Shown: positions 35,700 through 46,310 of the stretch, piece after piece
How the letters are laid out: each line of letters begins with the position of its first letter
How positions within the stretch are numbered: the first letter of the stretch is position 1
From: Stenopsyche tienmushanensis
Lineage: Eukaryota; Arthropoda; Insecta; Trichoptera; Stenopsychidae
Direction: 5' to 3'
NCBI GenBank assembly: GCA_008973525.1
Contig: WACJ01000042.1
Coordinates: forward strand, 558,001 to 622,000
DNA: 64,000 bases
Notes under the pieces: model-generated
The model's database searches: none
What the model was told of the DNA's origin: nothing
The model's input: the letters and a program-made list of their open reading frames with translations, nothing else
Made by a program: the position numbers and the translations under genes

Positions 35700-35989
35700 T
35701 AGGAAGGAAATGATAATCGGATAAAGACTCATTCAACAAGCAGCGACGAAAAGGAAACAATTAAATAAATAAACACTGTCGATAGCACACAATATCCGGT
35801 AATTTCTTTGGATAAAAAAATAACAAACTTGAAATCGAAATCATTATTGGTCGATAAATTCGAGCTAACGATCTATGCAATCGTGCGATATATGCGGGGA
35901 AGCTCTCCGTCTCTGTCTCAAGAAAGTGGTCTTTTTGAATAGTAGAGGAGGGATCCCAGGCGCTGGGACAGTACTCCTTTAGGGGTTAA
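35700..35989 (-). mobile_element. TTAA family B element, truncated and internally deleted
   Basis: Matches 23730-24041 from GAAATGATAATCGGATAAAG through CGTGCGATATATGCGGGGAA and GTCTCTGTCTC, lacks the CTCTTTCTGTCTCTG tract, then resumes at GGATCCCAGGCGCTGGGAC and ends CTCCTTTAGGGG plus TTAA (35986-35989). Confidence 0.7.
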
Positions 35990-36866
35990 TAACTTATTAT
36001 GGCTATCTCCAGGTATTTTTGTATAATGCCGTTGGTTTGGGCAATCCAAGAAATATCGCTTATTGTAGTATTCCATTCTCAGGGAAGCACTGTGGTTCAT
36101 AAAGATGAAAATCTCTTTAACAATTAGTAATGATTTATCGACGATCGAACGACGAATTGTTTTTCTACTTCAATGATAATGCCGAAAAATAATGTATTTA
36201 TTTTTGACACCCCTAATATTGCATCTAAATAAATGCGGTCATAAATGTTATGAAATTTGGATGCGCGCGCATTTGGATACATACCGAACAATAAGCATCG
36301 GGCCGTCATATTGTATTCCATATGTTTTGCAATAATATGCACTATATATGTATAAAAAACCGATCATAAATATTTATAGACATAATGATTTATGTTTGCA
36401 TCAAGGCGCTAATTGACTTTGATTCGATTGTATAGCGAACGAAACCCTCGAAATCAGATTAGGAACCTCATAGACTTCGTCTGCGTCTGAGTTTGTGTCT
36501 AAAATGGAATTACGTACGTACAAGCCGAAAATTGACTCTTAATGGTCTGAGAGAACAGGAGTGAAGCTACTGCTGACACGGTTAATTAGGCAGTGGGGTT
36601 GGGGTGGACCACAATTTTCACGGTGAGCAAATAGCCCCACACCAGCGCTGCGGATGATGTCAATAGTTAAAATCACAGTTGACCCAAAAATACATGTGAC
36701 GCAATCGGATATCGTAACCTGTAATTAGGACTTTCGTAAATAATTAATCATGTCTAATTTCGAGATAATGATAATTTAATACACGCCGGAGTGTTTCATT
36801 ATTTAACACATTCAATGTTACACGTTTGTGCGCCAACAGCGTCTCAGCAACGTGTGTAATAATGAA
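35990..36866. other. No gene seen
   Basis: Region 36430-36720 is less AT-rich, with GGGGTTGGGGTGGACCAC at 36596, but no frame or repeat match was recognised. Confidence 0.4.
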
Positions 36867-36959
36867 TTAGGTTGTCCCATAAGTTTCTTTCGCAAATGAA
36901 CACAGATCTAATCATAGCCATGGTTGAAGAAAGCGAAATAAACTTATGGGACACTCTAA
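36867..36959. mobile_element. 93-bp mariner-derived MITE
   Basis: The left arm TTAGGTTGTCCCATAAGTTT continues CTTTCGC. The right arm, in reverse complement from 36959, reads TTAGAGTGTCCCATAAGTTT then ATTTCGC, so about 27 bp of TIR with three mismatches. The interior is only about 40 bases. The TTAGGTTGTCCCATAAGT start is a classic mariner terminus. Flanking bases are TA-rich. This is an extreme internal-deletion derivative. Confidence 0.85.
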
Positions 36960-37899
36960 TATTTAAACGACTTTGTACACCGGTGTTTTCGTGACGTTTG
37001 CGCCGTATTATCGCGACGTACACCGGCGTTCTTGTGAAATCCGATGCTTTGAATCGAGTCCCATTGAATGAAGCATATTTTCGAATAGTTTGCTGGAGTA
37101 TTGTTCAAAATGCGGGGGCTTTTGGATGGGTTCCGTCTCCTTTTAAGATTTAATTATCTTTATTATCCCGTACAATAACATGGCAAATGCTTCGCTCGTC
37201 TTTGTGATATCTTTGGGTTACAAGTACATGTTTCTGGGTCATGAAGAAGTACTTACGGGGTGTATCATCGTAAAACGAGCATTTTACGATGTTACAGATA
37301 AATTTTCTAAGATAGATTAAAACTTTCACCGCTGAAAATGTCTTGGACGCCATAATTGCTCGTTTTATTTCGTTTCTTATGAGAAATTGGTCGATCAGAT
37401 TAATTCGCAATAGATATTTTATTGAATTCGGTATTGATATTAAATAATACACAAATTGTGCATTATGCAAACTCCAGATCATTTGCTATAAATTATAAAT
37501 TGGAAATATATCACTGTGCCACAGTACTAATGAAGACTTGTAACGGGATAATTGGATATGTTATATGCCACTCAAATGTAATGAGGTTCATCAGCCATTG
37601 TTACAAATATATGTACGTATTGTTATGTTAATAATATAATACAAGCTTCAATAAACAAGTCCTTCTATGAAATATGATATAAAAATTAGTTTGTGAATTT
37701 GTATGTGTGTGATTCTATCTGTAATAATTTATTTTGGATGAGTCTAAATATTTTTGTTTGAATTAAATAAAATAGAGTTAACGTTAAGAAGCATAATTTA
37801 ATCGACAGCTTTACAATTGAATAAATTTTGATTGATCTATTTGTAATCATGTTCAATGAGATAGTATGGATTTCGCTCATTAACGTTTATTATGTTATT
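36960..37899. other. No confirmed gene
   Basis: A minus frame of 110 codons (37150-37482) and a plus frame (37422-37631) overlap and are not recognised. Near 36969 and 37019 there is a repeated TTTGTACACCGGTGTT / GACGTACACCGGCGTT motif, a short direct repeat. Confidence 0.4.
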
Positions 37900-38480
37900 A
37901 TCTGTTTATTTGTAGTCTATACATTCCTATACCAATCAATCGATTACAATGAAACTTTAGTGAGTGATTAGGCGTATATCCAAGAAGGTTTTTATAAATC
38001 AATCTTTATATACTGGGTATTTTGAATATGTTAAATTTGATAAAAACATCTTAAACTTAAAAAGTATTTTCTTAACCCTGACCATGGCAAACTGGTAACT
38101 CTTCAAGTTTAACGACTTATTAAATGATTTCTATGACATTTAGTAACAAAGTTTAAAATAGTTGTTAGTTTTTCGTTTAGAGAATTTAGAAGTTGTCATT
38201 TCTCATCCGTTTACATATTTTTTGTGACTGAAGCTCAGAACAAAATATTGAAAAAAAATCTATTTCGACAACCCTGACATTTAAAACATATGGTTTATGT
38301 GTAAAACGTAGTAAAAGACCCCTCAGCCTCCAAAAAAATGTTGTCGGCCCATATGCAAAACACCCTATATATATAAAAAAAAATATCTGTATGTATGTTT
38401 GTATTATATACATTCCCATATCATTCAATTGATTGCAATGAAACATTGGCGAGTTATTGGGCATATAGCCAAGAAGGTTT
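37900..38480. repeat. Satellite-like units interrupted by a TTAA element
   Basis: Two diverged units (37905-38010 and 38375-38480) share CATTCC(T/C)ATA(C/T)CA, TCAATTGATTGCAATGAAAC or its variant, and GCCAAGAAGGTTTTT. Their layout parallels the Helitron-like tandem units elsewhere. The second is split by the family B element at 38481-39014 and seems to continue at 39015 with ACTAATCTATATTTATAAAA. Confidence 0.5.
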
Positions 38481-39014
38481 TTAACCGTTTCATGAGTACT
38501 CACGGAAATATCCGTTTTGACCTTCACTATTCAGAAAGGGCACTCTTGTGCATTGAAGCTCCGAGGCGGACAGAGACAGAGAGAACTTAGCGCAGTTCGG
38601 GAGACTGAGACGGATAGCTTCTTCATATGCATCGCATGATTGTATAGATCGTTAAGCCCAAATTTATCGACTTATAATGATTTCGATTTCAAGTGTGTTA
38701 TTTGTTTACGCAAAGAAACGACCGAATATTGTGTTATCGAGAGTGTTTATCTTCTCTGCGTCTTGAATGAGTCTTTGTTCAATTATCATTTCCTTCTAAA
38801 GGAGGAGCAAATGAATCGATTTTTTGTGCATTGTTTATGTAAAGAAATGACGTTGTCTTGTATTCACTATCAAGTGTTCATTTAGAATTGACTCTGCCTC
38901 GAATTGAAGATTGTCTTACGCTGATTAGGAGCTGACAGAAAGTAATCGGCGTAAAGCGATTATGACATCAACGACTTCATCGATTTTAAATTTGCTCACT
39001 AACGAAAAGGTTAA
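38481..39014 (+). mobile_element. TTAA family B element, both ends
   Basis: TTAA at 38481-38484 and 39011-39014 bound 534 bp. Inner ends are CCGTTTCATGAGTACT on the left and CTCACTAACGAAAAGG on the right; both TIRs begin TTAACC inward. The body is almost collinear with 57450-58005. It interrupts a repeat at AAGGTTTT/TTAA/ACTAATC, so the TTAA is a target duplication. The shared frame segment FDFKCVICLRKETTEYCV (within 38640-38885) also appears at 29500-29640. No transposase is encoded; mobilisation in trans by a piggyBac-type enzyme is inferred. Confidence 0.82.
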
Positions 39015-39029
39015 ACTAATCTATATTTA

Positions 39030-39240
39030 TAAAAATGACTGTCCGTATGTGTGTGCTGAATCTGTGTTCTATCCTTTCAGTCCGCGCTACAAGTGACCTG
39101 AAGTAATAAATCTCGTAACTGCACTACTGTGTATCTTTTCAAAATATTACTAAGCGCTTGTGGCACTGCAACGCATTCCGGGTACTCGCTAGTACGTGCT
39201 GTATGCTGTATGAACGCATTATGTGCGTGCATACTCATCA
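39030..39240 (-). repeat. Helitron-like repeat, reverse copy
   Basis: The reverse complement gives a TACCCGGAATGCGTTGCAGT block, GCCACAAGCGCTTA, then TACTTCAGGTCACTTGTAGC, in the same order as 6208-6310. Confidence 0.5.
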
Positions 39241-39699
39241 AAGGGTGTCTTTAAATATTTGTTGATTCTATTTGTTCTACTATGATTATGACTAATAGTC
39301 TAAATTAGTTGTCTGTTTATCTTTGTGTTTCTGCGGGAATGCTTGGGAAGTATAAAATTTTGCTTAATAGAGCCAATTTTTGTATGTTAATTTAATTAGT
39401 GAGTATAAGAATAAATGTTTTAATATTTATTGTTTCATTTGTAATGTAGATCCTTGGTCAAGTTCTAGGGGCCCAGTTATCACCATCGTGGGCTGTATTC
39501 CCAGTTCCTCTAGCAGGCGACGGTATCCTCAGGGCGAGATTTCCCAGATCTACGGCTACCATGTCATCCATAATGTCGGCGTGAAGGACTTGGTTAATAG
39601 GGGGACTCAGACAAGTCATAATCCTTCGATAAATCCTTTTGTACAGAGCCCCGATATGGCACGAGTCGCTGAGGTTCGAGACAAACCGAAAAAAACTAG

Positions 39700-40090
39700 T
39701 GATGGTCCAACGATAAGGGGCGCTACAAGTTATCGCGGTGTACAGAACTGTATACAAGGATGTGAGATAATCCCTCCGGTGGATCTTCTGGCACATAAGA
39801 GGATCTTGAACTTTGAAGATCTAAAGAATCACACAGCATATGAACAGAAACTGAAGAAAACCTGGCAACGGAGATGGGATCAGACCAACAAAGAAAGATG
39901 GACCCAACGATATAAGTCATCGGAGAGCCCGGAAACACGTAGAGACTACCTTCCGTCTTATACATGTTCTGATAGAACATGGTTGCTTTGGATTCTATCT
40001 AAAACGGATAGGCGAAGAGGCAACCATATTGTGCCACCATCGCCAGGTGGAGGTTGATGACTTGATACACACTATTAATGCTTGGAATCG
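39700..40090 (+). pseudogene. R1/Jockey-type non-LTR retrotransposon ORF2 3' relic
   Basis: Segments typical of the C-terminal part of R1-clade ORF2 occur in order but in different frames: GALQVIAVYRTVYKDV from about 39718, IIPPVDLLAHKRI from about 39768, LKKTWQRRWDQTNKERWTQR from about 39850, and HGCFGFYLKRIGEEATILCH from about 39979, with a following CHH that fits the terminal zinc-knuckle-like motif. The intact family reads RRGALRV..AYRTVS, PI(D/E)LLA, W...W, HGCFG.YL.RIG and C..C. At least two frameshifts and one stop make it dead. The 225-codon frame at 39380-40057 covers part of it; its first half (39380-39690) is not recognisable. Confidence 0.7.
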
Positions 40091-40099
40091 GGGTAACTG

Positions 40100-41379
40100 A
40101 GCTTAAAGGCAAGAACATGATCCGCAACATGGTAGCGAGCAAAGAAAATTGACCGAAGAAGAAGAACAACAACTGAATGACCATTAAAGAAGACAGCGAA
40201 ATAGAGAGGCGCAAAGTGTCATCAACAATAGAAGGGGCTTAATGGCCAGACCATCTGCCCCCCTGAAGTAATGTGATGAACCAAGGGAGAGATTAAGTCA
40301 GTAAGAATCTGACATTACATTGGGACCTGCTAGCTCTAGCGTCTCTCATGAAAGATTCCTCTCCCACAGGATAAAAGGCGTAGACGGCGCTTCCGAGGAA
40401 CTCCAGACCGAACCCAATCTTGAACTGCATTACGCGATCCTCTCGAATTCTCCCCAGTTCCGACCCGAATTGAGATTTAAACCGAATTAAAAGTCGGATT
40501 CCCAAATCAAATTTACTAAGTTTAGCTTCCCTCACATTTTTATACTCGTATCCGCCGACCTCCCCACTATCTTTTGGATGCTTCTCGATTCTTTAGCGAT
40601 TTCCATTCAATCTGAAAAATGTTGTTTCCGCCATCGTATTCACTGCAGGATGTTTCGATTATTCTAAAATCAACATCCGCTCGAAGGCACATATAAGGTG
40701 TCCAGGGTCGTAGGCAGCTGAGTTTAGTCAATTTTTATGAAAATAAATTTTCTTTAGAAAAAATTGGAAAATTAAAATATTTTCATATCAACCCCGATCT
40801 TTCCACGTTACAAGTGAATTAGTCAACCAATAAAATAACAATCAACATAAAAAATGAGAGCTTATATTTGGGTTTAGTGAAAGTTCAAGAGCAAGGAGAC
40901 AATTTCAAAATTCACCAAACAGCTCTTGAATAGTTATTTCGAATCAAAAAACGGCATTAAACTAGAACAACGTCCAAAGGCACTCCCACAATCGCTAATT
41001 TTGCATAAAGTTTCTTTGTTTAATACCTCCCGCAAAACGTTTTTCCAAAAACCACCCTCGCTGGGAAACTTGTTTGCGGTCTGTGGCCTTTGAAACGGTA
41101 TGCTTTGACGACGCTTTGAAATAAGACTATCGCAACGTTTTGTCGGCGCAAAGGGGACATTTCACAATGGCGGATATTTTCAAAAAGTTTCGTCATAAAT
41201 GGCAGATTTGTTGAGGGAAAAAATTAAATCTCCCCCGCAAAATTCCCGGAAAACGAATAACGAAATGCGGGACCATTTCGCTCAATATATATTTGCATTT
41301 GAAAAACATTCAAATGCTGAATGGACGCTCATTTGTATGCAATTGACATTTCGCATTTTGACCCTTTGATTGGTGTGTT
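40100..41379. other. No gene seen; possible retroelement tail then unique DNA
   Basis: Sequence at 40090-40290 is A-rich and may be the remainder of the R1-type relic's 3' end. From 40300 to 41340 the sequence is of mixed composition without recognisable frames. Confidence 0.4.
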
Positions 41380-42250
41380 AATTTTAAATTGAGTTAAATA
41401 TAGATGCTATATTCGTATATCCACCACTTATCGTCCTCACAAATCCACTTTTCTCTCAGGACGCGTGGCGTGAGTGAAGCTTGTGTATTAATAAATGAAC
41501 CTTAACACTTTTGATATGGTTGAGCCCCATAAATAGCGTTTCAAATAGAAACACTGTTTTGGTAGCCAGGCAACCTTCTGCTGAAAATGCACGCTCAGCC
41601 TCCACACTCGTTGAAGGTATCGTCATCAGATATTTAAATCCTAGTTCGATTTGATGACCACGCGAGCCCCCGTTTTCGTTTAATACCATCAATGTAAGAC
41701 ACGGACTAAAACTTGCAAATTTCCCAATTTCCTGAAAAATTATTTATTTCCGTCGCTGCAGATGAATACTTATATACTATAATACTTTGATGTGATTCAT
41801 AATTATATTATGGAGGAATACAAAAATTCTGAACCACATATCTATTATATTTCATATCGATATTCCCATTATTAGAGTCGAAGTGTAGTAAATACATCAC
41901 CGGTGGGGAAACGTTAATATAACAATTACTGGTAAGGTTAATATACAAGATACAAGACTGTTATTGCCCCTAGGCGTCGTGTAAGCTTGCCAATTTGTAG
42001 TTTGCGTCCAGATTTCGGCGAGAATGTCTCGATTTAGTAGCCGTCATCGTGCTGGTGAATTGTACTATTTCTGTTAGATAAAAATTTCAATCCCGAATTT
42101 TTCGGGATTATGTGCACCTAAAACTGTCCGGTATCCCGGGATTGAATTCCCTACGCAAGACTCTCTCTGTCTCTGTCTCAAATTTACAATCACTGCACTC
42201 AACGTGCGAGGATGCTCTTTTTGTATTAATTACGAACGCATATATGCGCA
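41380..42250 (-). mobile_element. hAT element 3' half relic, best-preserved copy
   Basis: Contains the hAT dimerisation-domain fragment at 41456-41692 and a non-coding tail matched almost base for base by 48360-48970: CCGATTTCC or CCAATTTCC, GTCGCTGCAGATGAATACTT, GAGTCGAAGTGTAGTAAATA, CATCACCGGTGGGGAAA, CCCCTAGGCGTCG, and a cluster of CCCGAATTT(T/C)TCGGGATT and TCCCGGGATTG motifs. It ends in the CACTCAACGTGCGAGGATGC block of family E near 42200. Confidence 0.75.
41456..41692 (-). pseudogene. hAT transposase C-terminal dimerisation-domain fragment
   Basis: The frame contains KYLMTIPSTSVEAERAFSAE then GCLATK and LFETLFMGLNHIKSVKVHL. IPSTSVEAERAFSxxG is the conserved core of the hAT C-terminal dimerisation region (usual form (I/L)P(S/A)TSVxxERxFSxAG). 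Only about 78 codons are open; upstream domains (BED finger, RNase H core) are absent. Confidence 0.85.
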
Positions 42251-43500
42251 ATTCCTAATCAACGGGTTATGTTACCAATCAAATGGCAAAATTCGATAGT
42301 TCTAAATTTGGTCCTAATCATTTTGCTTCCGACCATTACTGCTGAGATTTCAATTTAAAATGATTATAACAAAGTATCGATTGCAGCTCGTTTCAAGAAT
42401 TTTAAAATAATCAAATTCATTATTCCCACGGGTTTTTTCGCTTTTGCGTCGTTTCAAGTTTCAATACAGACTCAGGTGGCTTTTACCAAGAAAAATGATT
42501 AATTATACTTCTTTCTCAAGCAACAAAAATATTTATTAAATATTGTTCCTGTATAAACGAAATTCCTCGTTTGATTTTGATCGAATGTTATATTAAGCGT
42601 ATTTTGTTCGATTAAATAATGTTGTTGTTTTGTGTATGTGGATCGCACATTTAATTGGTTTGTCAACATTTGCGACCTAATTGAGTCACAAAAACGACAT
42701 TTCCTCGCGAAAACAAATTAGCTACAAAAAATAGATTTTTCGCCTTTTGAATTGGAGCAAAGGCGACATTGGTCTGATGATCAAAAGGTTTGTCGTTTTA
42801 TTGTCGGAATTTTTTTCGCGCGAAGACATCCAAGTCTTAGCGCAAAGACGAACCGAGACTTCAAAGCATCAATCAAGTATTTAGCGAGACGCCTTTTCAG
42901 GACCTAAGCTCAAAAACCTGGACAAAATATTATTTCAAATTATATTTTAATATCGCTCTAAACTTCACGCAAGAGGGCGCGCCTCAAAGGACATCGTTCC
43001 ATGAGATACAATGGAATCTCGTGTACAATTTAGGGCCTGTTCAAATTCGCCGTAATATATTTTAGGGTAGTGTTTCTTTTTAATATTGTTGAAAGGGGGC
43101 CTCAATAGTTTTTATTAAAATGCCTGTGCCATAGTCGCGTATGGTACGGAAGAAAAGCGTTTATGTGTTATTTGATGCCACTCTATTTTAGCACCAAATT
43201 CCTCAAATATCATACCGAAAATTGATAGCAACCAATTCTATCGTATTTCAGAAATTTTGTCGGAAATGTTGAAGAAAATCTAGTATGTGTTTCAATGTAT
43301 CAAAATTTGATTCTTGCGTTTGGCACGTCTTGAGCACATAGCTGCCAAAAATATTGGAATTTTAATTATACTGATGAAAAAATCTTTCAATGTGTAAAAA
43401 CATTATTGAACTGCCAATGTAATATTTTTTCAGCTTAAGACGTTATAATATATATTTTTATAGCTTCTAATTGAGGGCATTAATGTGCCTTGATAAATCG
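42251..43500. other. No gene seen
   Basis: Mixed-composition DNA with a less AT-rich patch at 42690-43030. No repeat match or frame that I recognise. Confidence 0.45.
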
Positions 43501-43509
43501 AACAAATAG

Positions 43510-43975
43510 ACGGAGGAATGACCGAGGAAAATCTCAATATAGTCATCATTCAGCAAAAATTGTATCAAAATACTAATCATCCAGAGAGTATACGGTGTGA
43601 ACATTCTGGGCATTCATCTCGCACACAACTTCTTGTAACCAAGTTTTTTCGATACAATATCACCAAGGAGACTTCAACAAATGTCAGGAAATTCATCGTG
43701 AAGGTCATCAAGCGTCACACGGCGGTCATTTAGCACTTATACTCCAATTTATAGCACAAGTTTGTCATAAATCACTGATGGTCTACCACTCTTTGTCTCG
43801 TCATGAGTATCAGTACGACCTTCTCTGAACAACCTAATCTACTTCCTAACATATTGTAGATTCATCATATCATTACCAAAAACTTCCACGCGTTTCCGAT
43901 AGATATTCGCGGCAATATTGTTCTGTAAAGTAAAAAAGCGGATGATAGCGCGAATCTCGTACGGACGGGAGATGG
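43510..43975 (-). pseudogene. Mariner-type transposase N-terminal half relic
   Basis: One minus-strand frame, interrupted by stops, reads QNNIAANIYRKRVEVFGND, IRLFREGRTDTHDETKSG, RPSVIYDKL, then RRVTLDDLHDEFPDI, SLLGDIVSKKLGYKKLCARW and MPRMFT. This is the paired helix-turn-helix DNA-binding half of insect mariner transposases, with the usual GR..V.DE.RSGRPS, ISR..L..I(V/L)...L.YRKLCARWVP(K/R)ML landmarks. At least four in-frame stops are visible (after VRK, in the YDKLVL linker, and before SLLG). The catalytic half is missing to the left of 43510. It could match the catalytic scrap at 45190-45420 in family but not in orientation. Confidence 0.75.
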
Positions 43976-43984
43976 CGAGAGCGC

Positions 43985-44090
43985 GCGACGACCTTTTCAT
44001 CAGAAAAATTTACTGTGTCTGAACAAAATGGCTGACAAACACGCGGGATTAAACAAATTTACCGTTAGTATCCCCCCTAAACGCTGAGTA
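43985..44090 (-). repeat. Family G block, copy 1
   Basis: TTTACTGTGTCTGAACAAAA, TGGCTGACAAACACGCGGGA and TACCGTTAGTATCCCCCCTA match the reverse complement of 50740-50835. It directly precedes the mariner N-terminal relic, so it may be that element's 5' untranslated part and terminus. Confidence 0.6.
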
Positions 44091-45189
44091 TACCAACTTT
44101 GAAACAAAATAAATCCAGGACCTTTGTAATCTTGACGAACGACTTAACAAATTTCTTTACCAAAATTATAGACCACATTCTTAGAGATATATACTTTTGA
44201 GAAATGAAATTTAAAATAAAAAACGATTTTTTTACCGTGATAAAGTATGATAGAATTACAATGAATTTCGTCAAGAATAGTTGTTTTTAATTTGAAATAA
44301 ACTATAGAAATTAAATCGTGACAAAGTAAAATGTGATGCATTGACATTTGCATCAGGACAATCATATGATTAGGTTTAGGACTCATTTTCCATTGTAATT
44401 AGAATGGAAGCCGACAAAAGATGTGAACTTCAACACTTCTGCAATTTGACACTGTTCATTAGGGCCACTTTGGTTAAAATTTTCAGATACCAACAATTTC
44501 TGGGTTTTAATGGAACAATTTTCATTGACGTAATTTTGCTCCGAAGAAGTTTTCATAAGTCGCGTTAAGCGATTCTCCGTAAAACCCTCTCCCAATACGA
44601 AATTCAATACATACAATATTTCGCTCATCGAAAATATTATTCATTCTCATCAAAATTCAATCATTCGCCACGGGCAGCAAACTTTAGCAAATTCAATTTG
44701 CTCATTTTGCATCGTCTTGGTGGAAAATATTACGATTCCAAATTCGAAAGCTCGGCTTTCCGTCAGGATATCAGAAAATTTGAGCGATGCTTTGGGAAAT
44801 CGCTATAAATACATCAATTAATAAACTTCAATGGTCTCTAATCCTTTTCACCCCGTCTTAACTTGTTAGGTAATTTTATAATTGGATAAAAAAGAGCATC
44901 TCATAAATACGGCGATTGATTTCCCATCCGATTGTATTTGCAGTGGAATAGTTCTTTCCGAAAGAGCGATCCAACTGCGAGACTTTAATGTTGAACCGCT
45001 TTCTAAAAATTGTTTAAAGCCAATTCAAGGGCATTAGAAAAAAATATCGATCAAGGCTCACGTTTCCATCTCCCCTAAAGACTTTTCTTGTAATCACAGC
45101 ACATGCGTTAACATGCGGACCATCGATAGTTTTTCAAAAAATTCTGTACATCGCATATTGACTGAAAATTTGGACATGATAAAGCTGTG
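44091..45189. other. No gene seen
   Basis: Overlapping minus frames of 65-81 codons between 44077 and 44628 are hydrophobic and Asn/Lys-rich, as expected for AT-rich non-coding DNA. No motif was found. Confidence 0.4.
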
Positions 45190-45420
45190 CGCAAGATAGG
45201 TGCAGCGTTCGTTCACAATGGAATCAAAATAGCGTGATGAGTGTTTGGTGATATTTCTCAGCAATAAAGTTTTTTGAGTTTTTAAATCAATTCAGGATGA
45301 AATATGGGTCCATCACTTCATATCTGAGACAAAGGAACATGGAGAGCTCCCACTGATCCGAGCTGTTTATCGCACGCAACTATATCTACACATTTATCGC
45401 CGAAAATACCGCAAAACCAA
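45190..45420 (+). pseudogene. Mariner transposase first-catalytic-motif relic
   Basis: Near 45294-45340 the plus strand reads QDEIWVHHFISETKEHGEL. The family form is GDE(T/K)WV(H/S)HF.PETK.QS.EW, so the first catalytic Asp is present although the Gly before it is Gln. Upstream and downstream frames are broken. It leads directly into family I copy 2. Confidence 0.6.
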
Positions 45421-45665
45421 AAGAGAACGGAGTGGCTAAAGGTTTATGTCCAACCGGTCCGCTTTTCGGACCGCTCACATGATGAATGAACGTCTCGTGA
45501 TCGGATGCCATACCCGAAAATGTCTACATCACGATCATGAACTCTCATTAGAAAACGAAGCTGTCCGAAGAAAACTGATCGGGTGGGTTATTTAATTTTA
45601 CAATCGTGTTTATTTTATTGCGGGCTTATGGCGACTGGGTCGGTCCAAAGTATCAATATATAAAA
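45385..45665 (+). repeat. Family I dispersed repeat, copy 2
   Basis: Collinear with 3480-3770: CCAACCGGTCCGCTTTTCGG, the CATACCCGAAAATGTCTACA block, AAACGAAGCTGTCCGAAGAA, CTGATCGGGTGGGTT and TTTATTTTATTGCGGG. Followed by two CGACTGGGTCG strings at about 45638 and 45681, a short direct repeat. Confidence 0.55.
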
Positions 45666-46189
45666 ACCACGTGCAACTCTCGACTGGGTCGATATTCTGC
45701 GTTTTGCGCCCGTGGACAGGCGTCTGCTTTTTTACCCTCTTGTTACGGCCCTGGATTAAAGCCCAAGTCTTTTGAGTTATAAATCCAACTTATAATCACG
45801 GAATCCAATCAAATTAACAGCTCAAAATATATTGATCGTTGAATGTCTCATCATATACCTAAAATTCTCTTATTCATGATCAAATTTCGGTTTAGAGATG
45901 GAGGGAGTTAGAGGAGAAAGAGATTTTCCTTATGATGATATCATAGATAATCCACTTTTTATTCCCAGTTATCATCCGGATGAAGAAGGGTTCGATTTTG
46001 TTCCGTGCAGGCAGAGATGTGATCTTAGTTTTCATTTATTACTAACACGAATCATCTTCGTTTTAGTTCATTTTCTATATCATTATGTATACATTCAGTG
46101 ATAACGAGAGAGAACCAAATATGCGTTAAATTAATATGCGCATACTTGCTGAAGCTTATTGTAACCGGATCGGACAGAACTTTTCGGTA

Positions 46190-46310
46190 CTTTCGGTAAT
46201 AACCTAATAATAATGTTATTAATCAAAAATAAAAATGCCCATGTGTTGTGCCAACCCTGAACAAGAAATGCTTAAAACCCGTAAATGATCCCGCAAAAAG
46301 TCGAACAACT
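46190..46310 (-). repeat. Family F block, copy 1
   Basis: The reverse complement reads GCGGGATCATTTACGGGTTT, AAGCATTTCTTGTTCAGGGT and TGGCACAACA, matching the plus strand at 55262-55315. An adjacent plus frame at 45898-46101 begins with acidic residues (DDIIDNPLFIPSYHPDEEG) but its function is unknown. Confidence 0.5.

Noticed and set aside
37150..37482. 110-codon minus-strand frame as a gene
   Set aside because: Overlaps an opposite frame, has no domain, and lies in AT-rich DNA where frames of this size occur by chance.
45898..46101. Acidic 67-codon frame as a piggyBac transposase start
   Set aside because: The DDIIDNPLF...PDEEG opening is suggestive, but no catalytic DDE region or TTAA ends follow.
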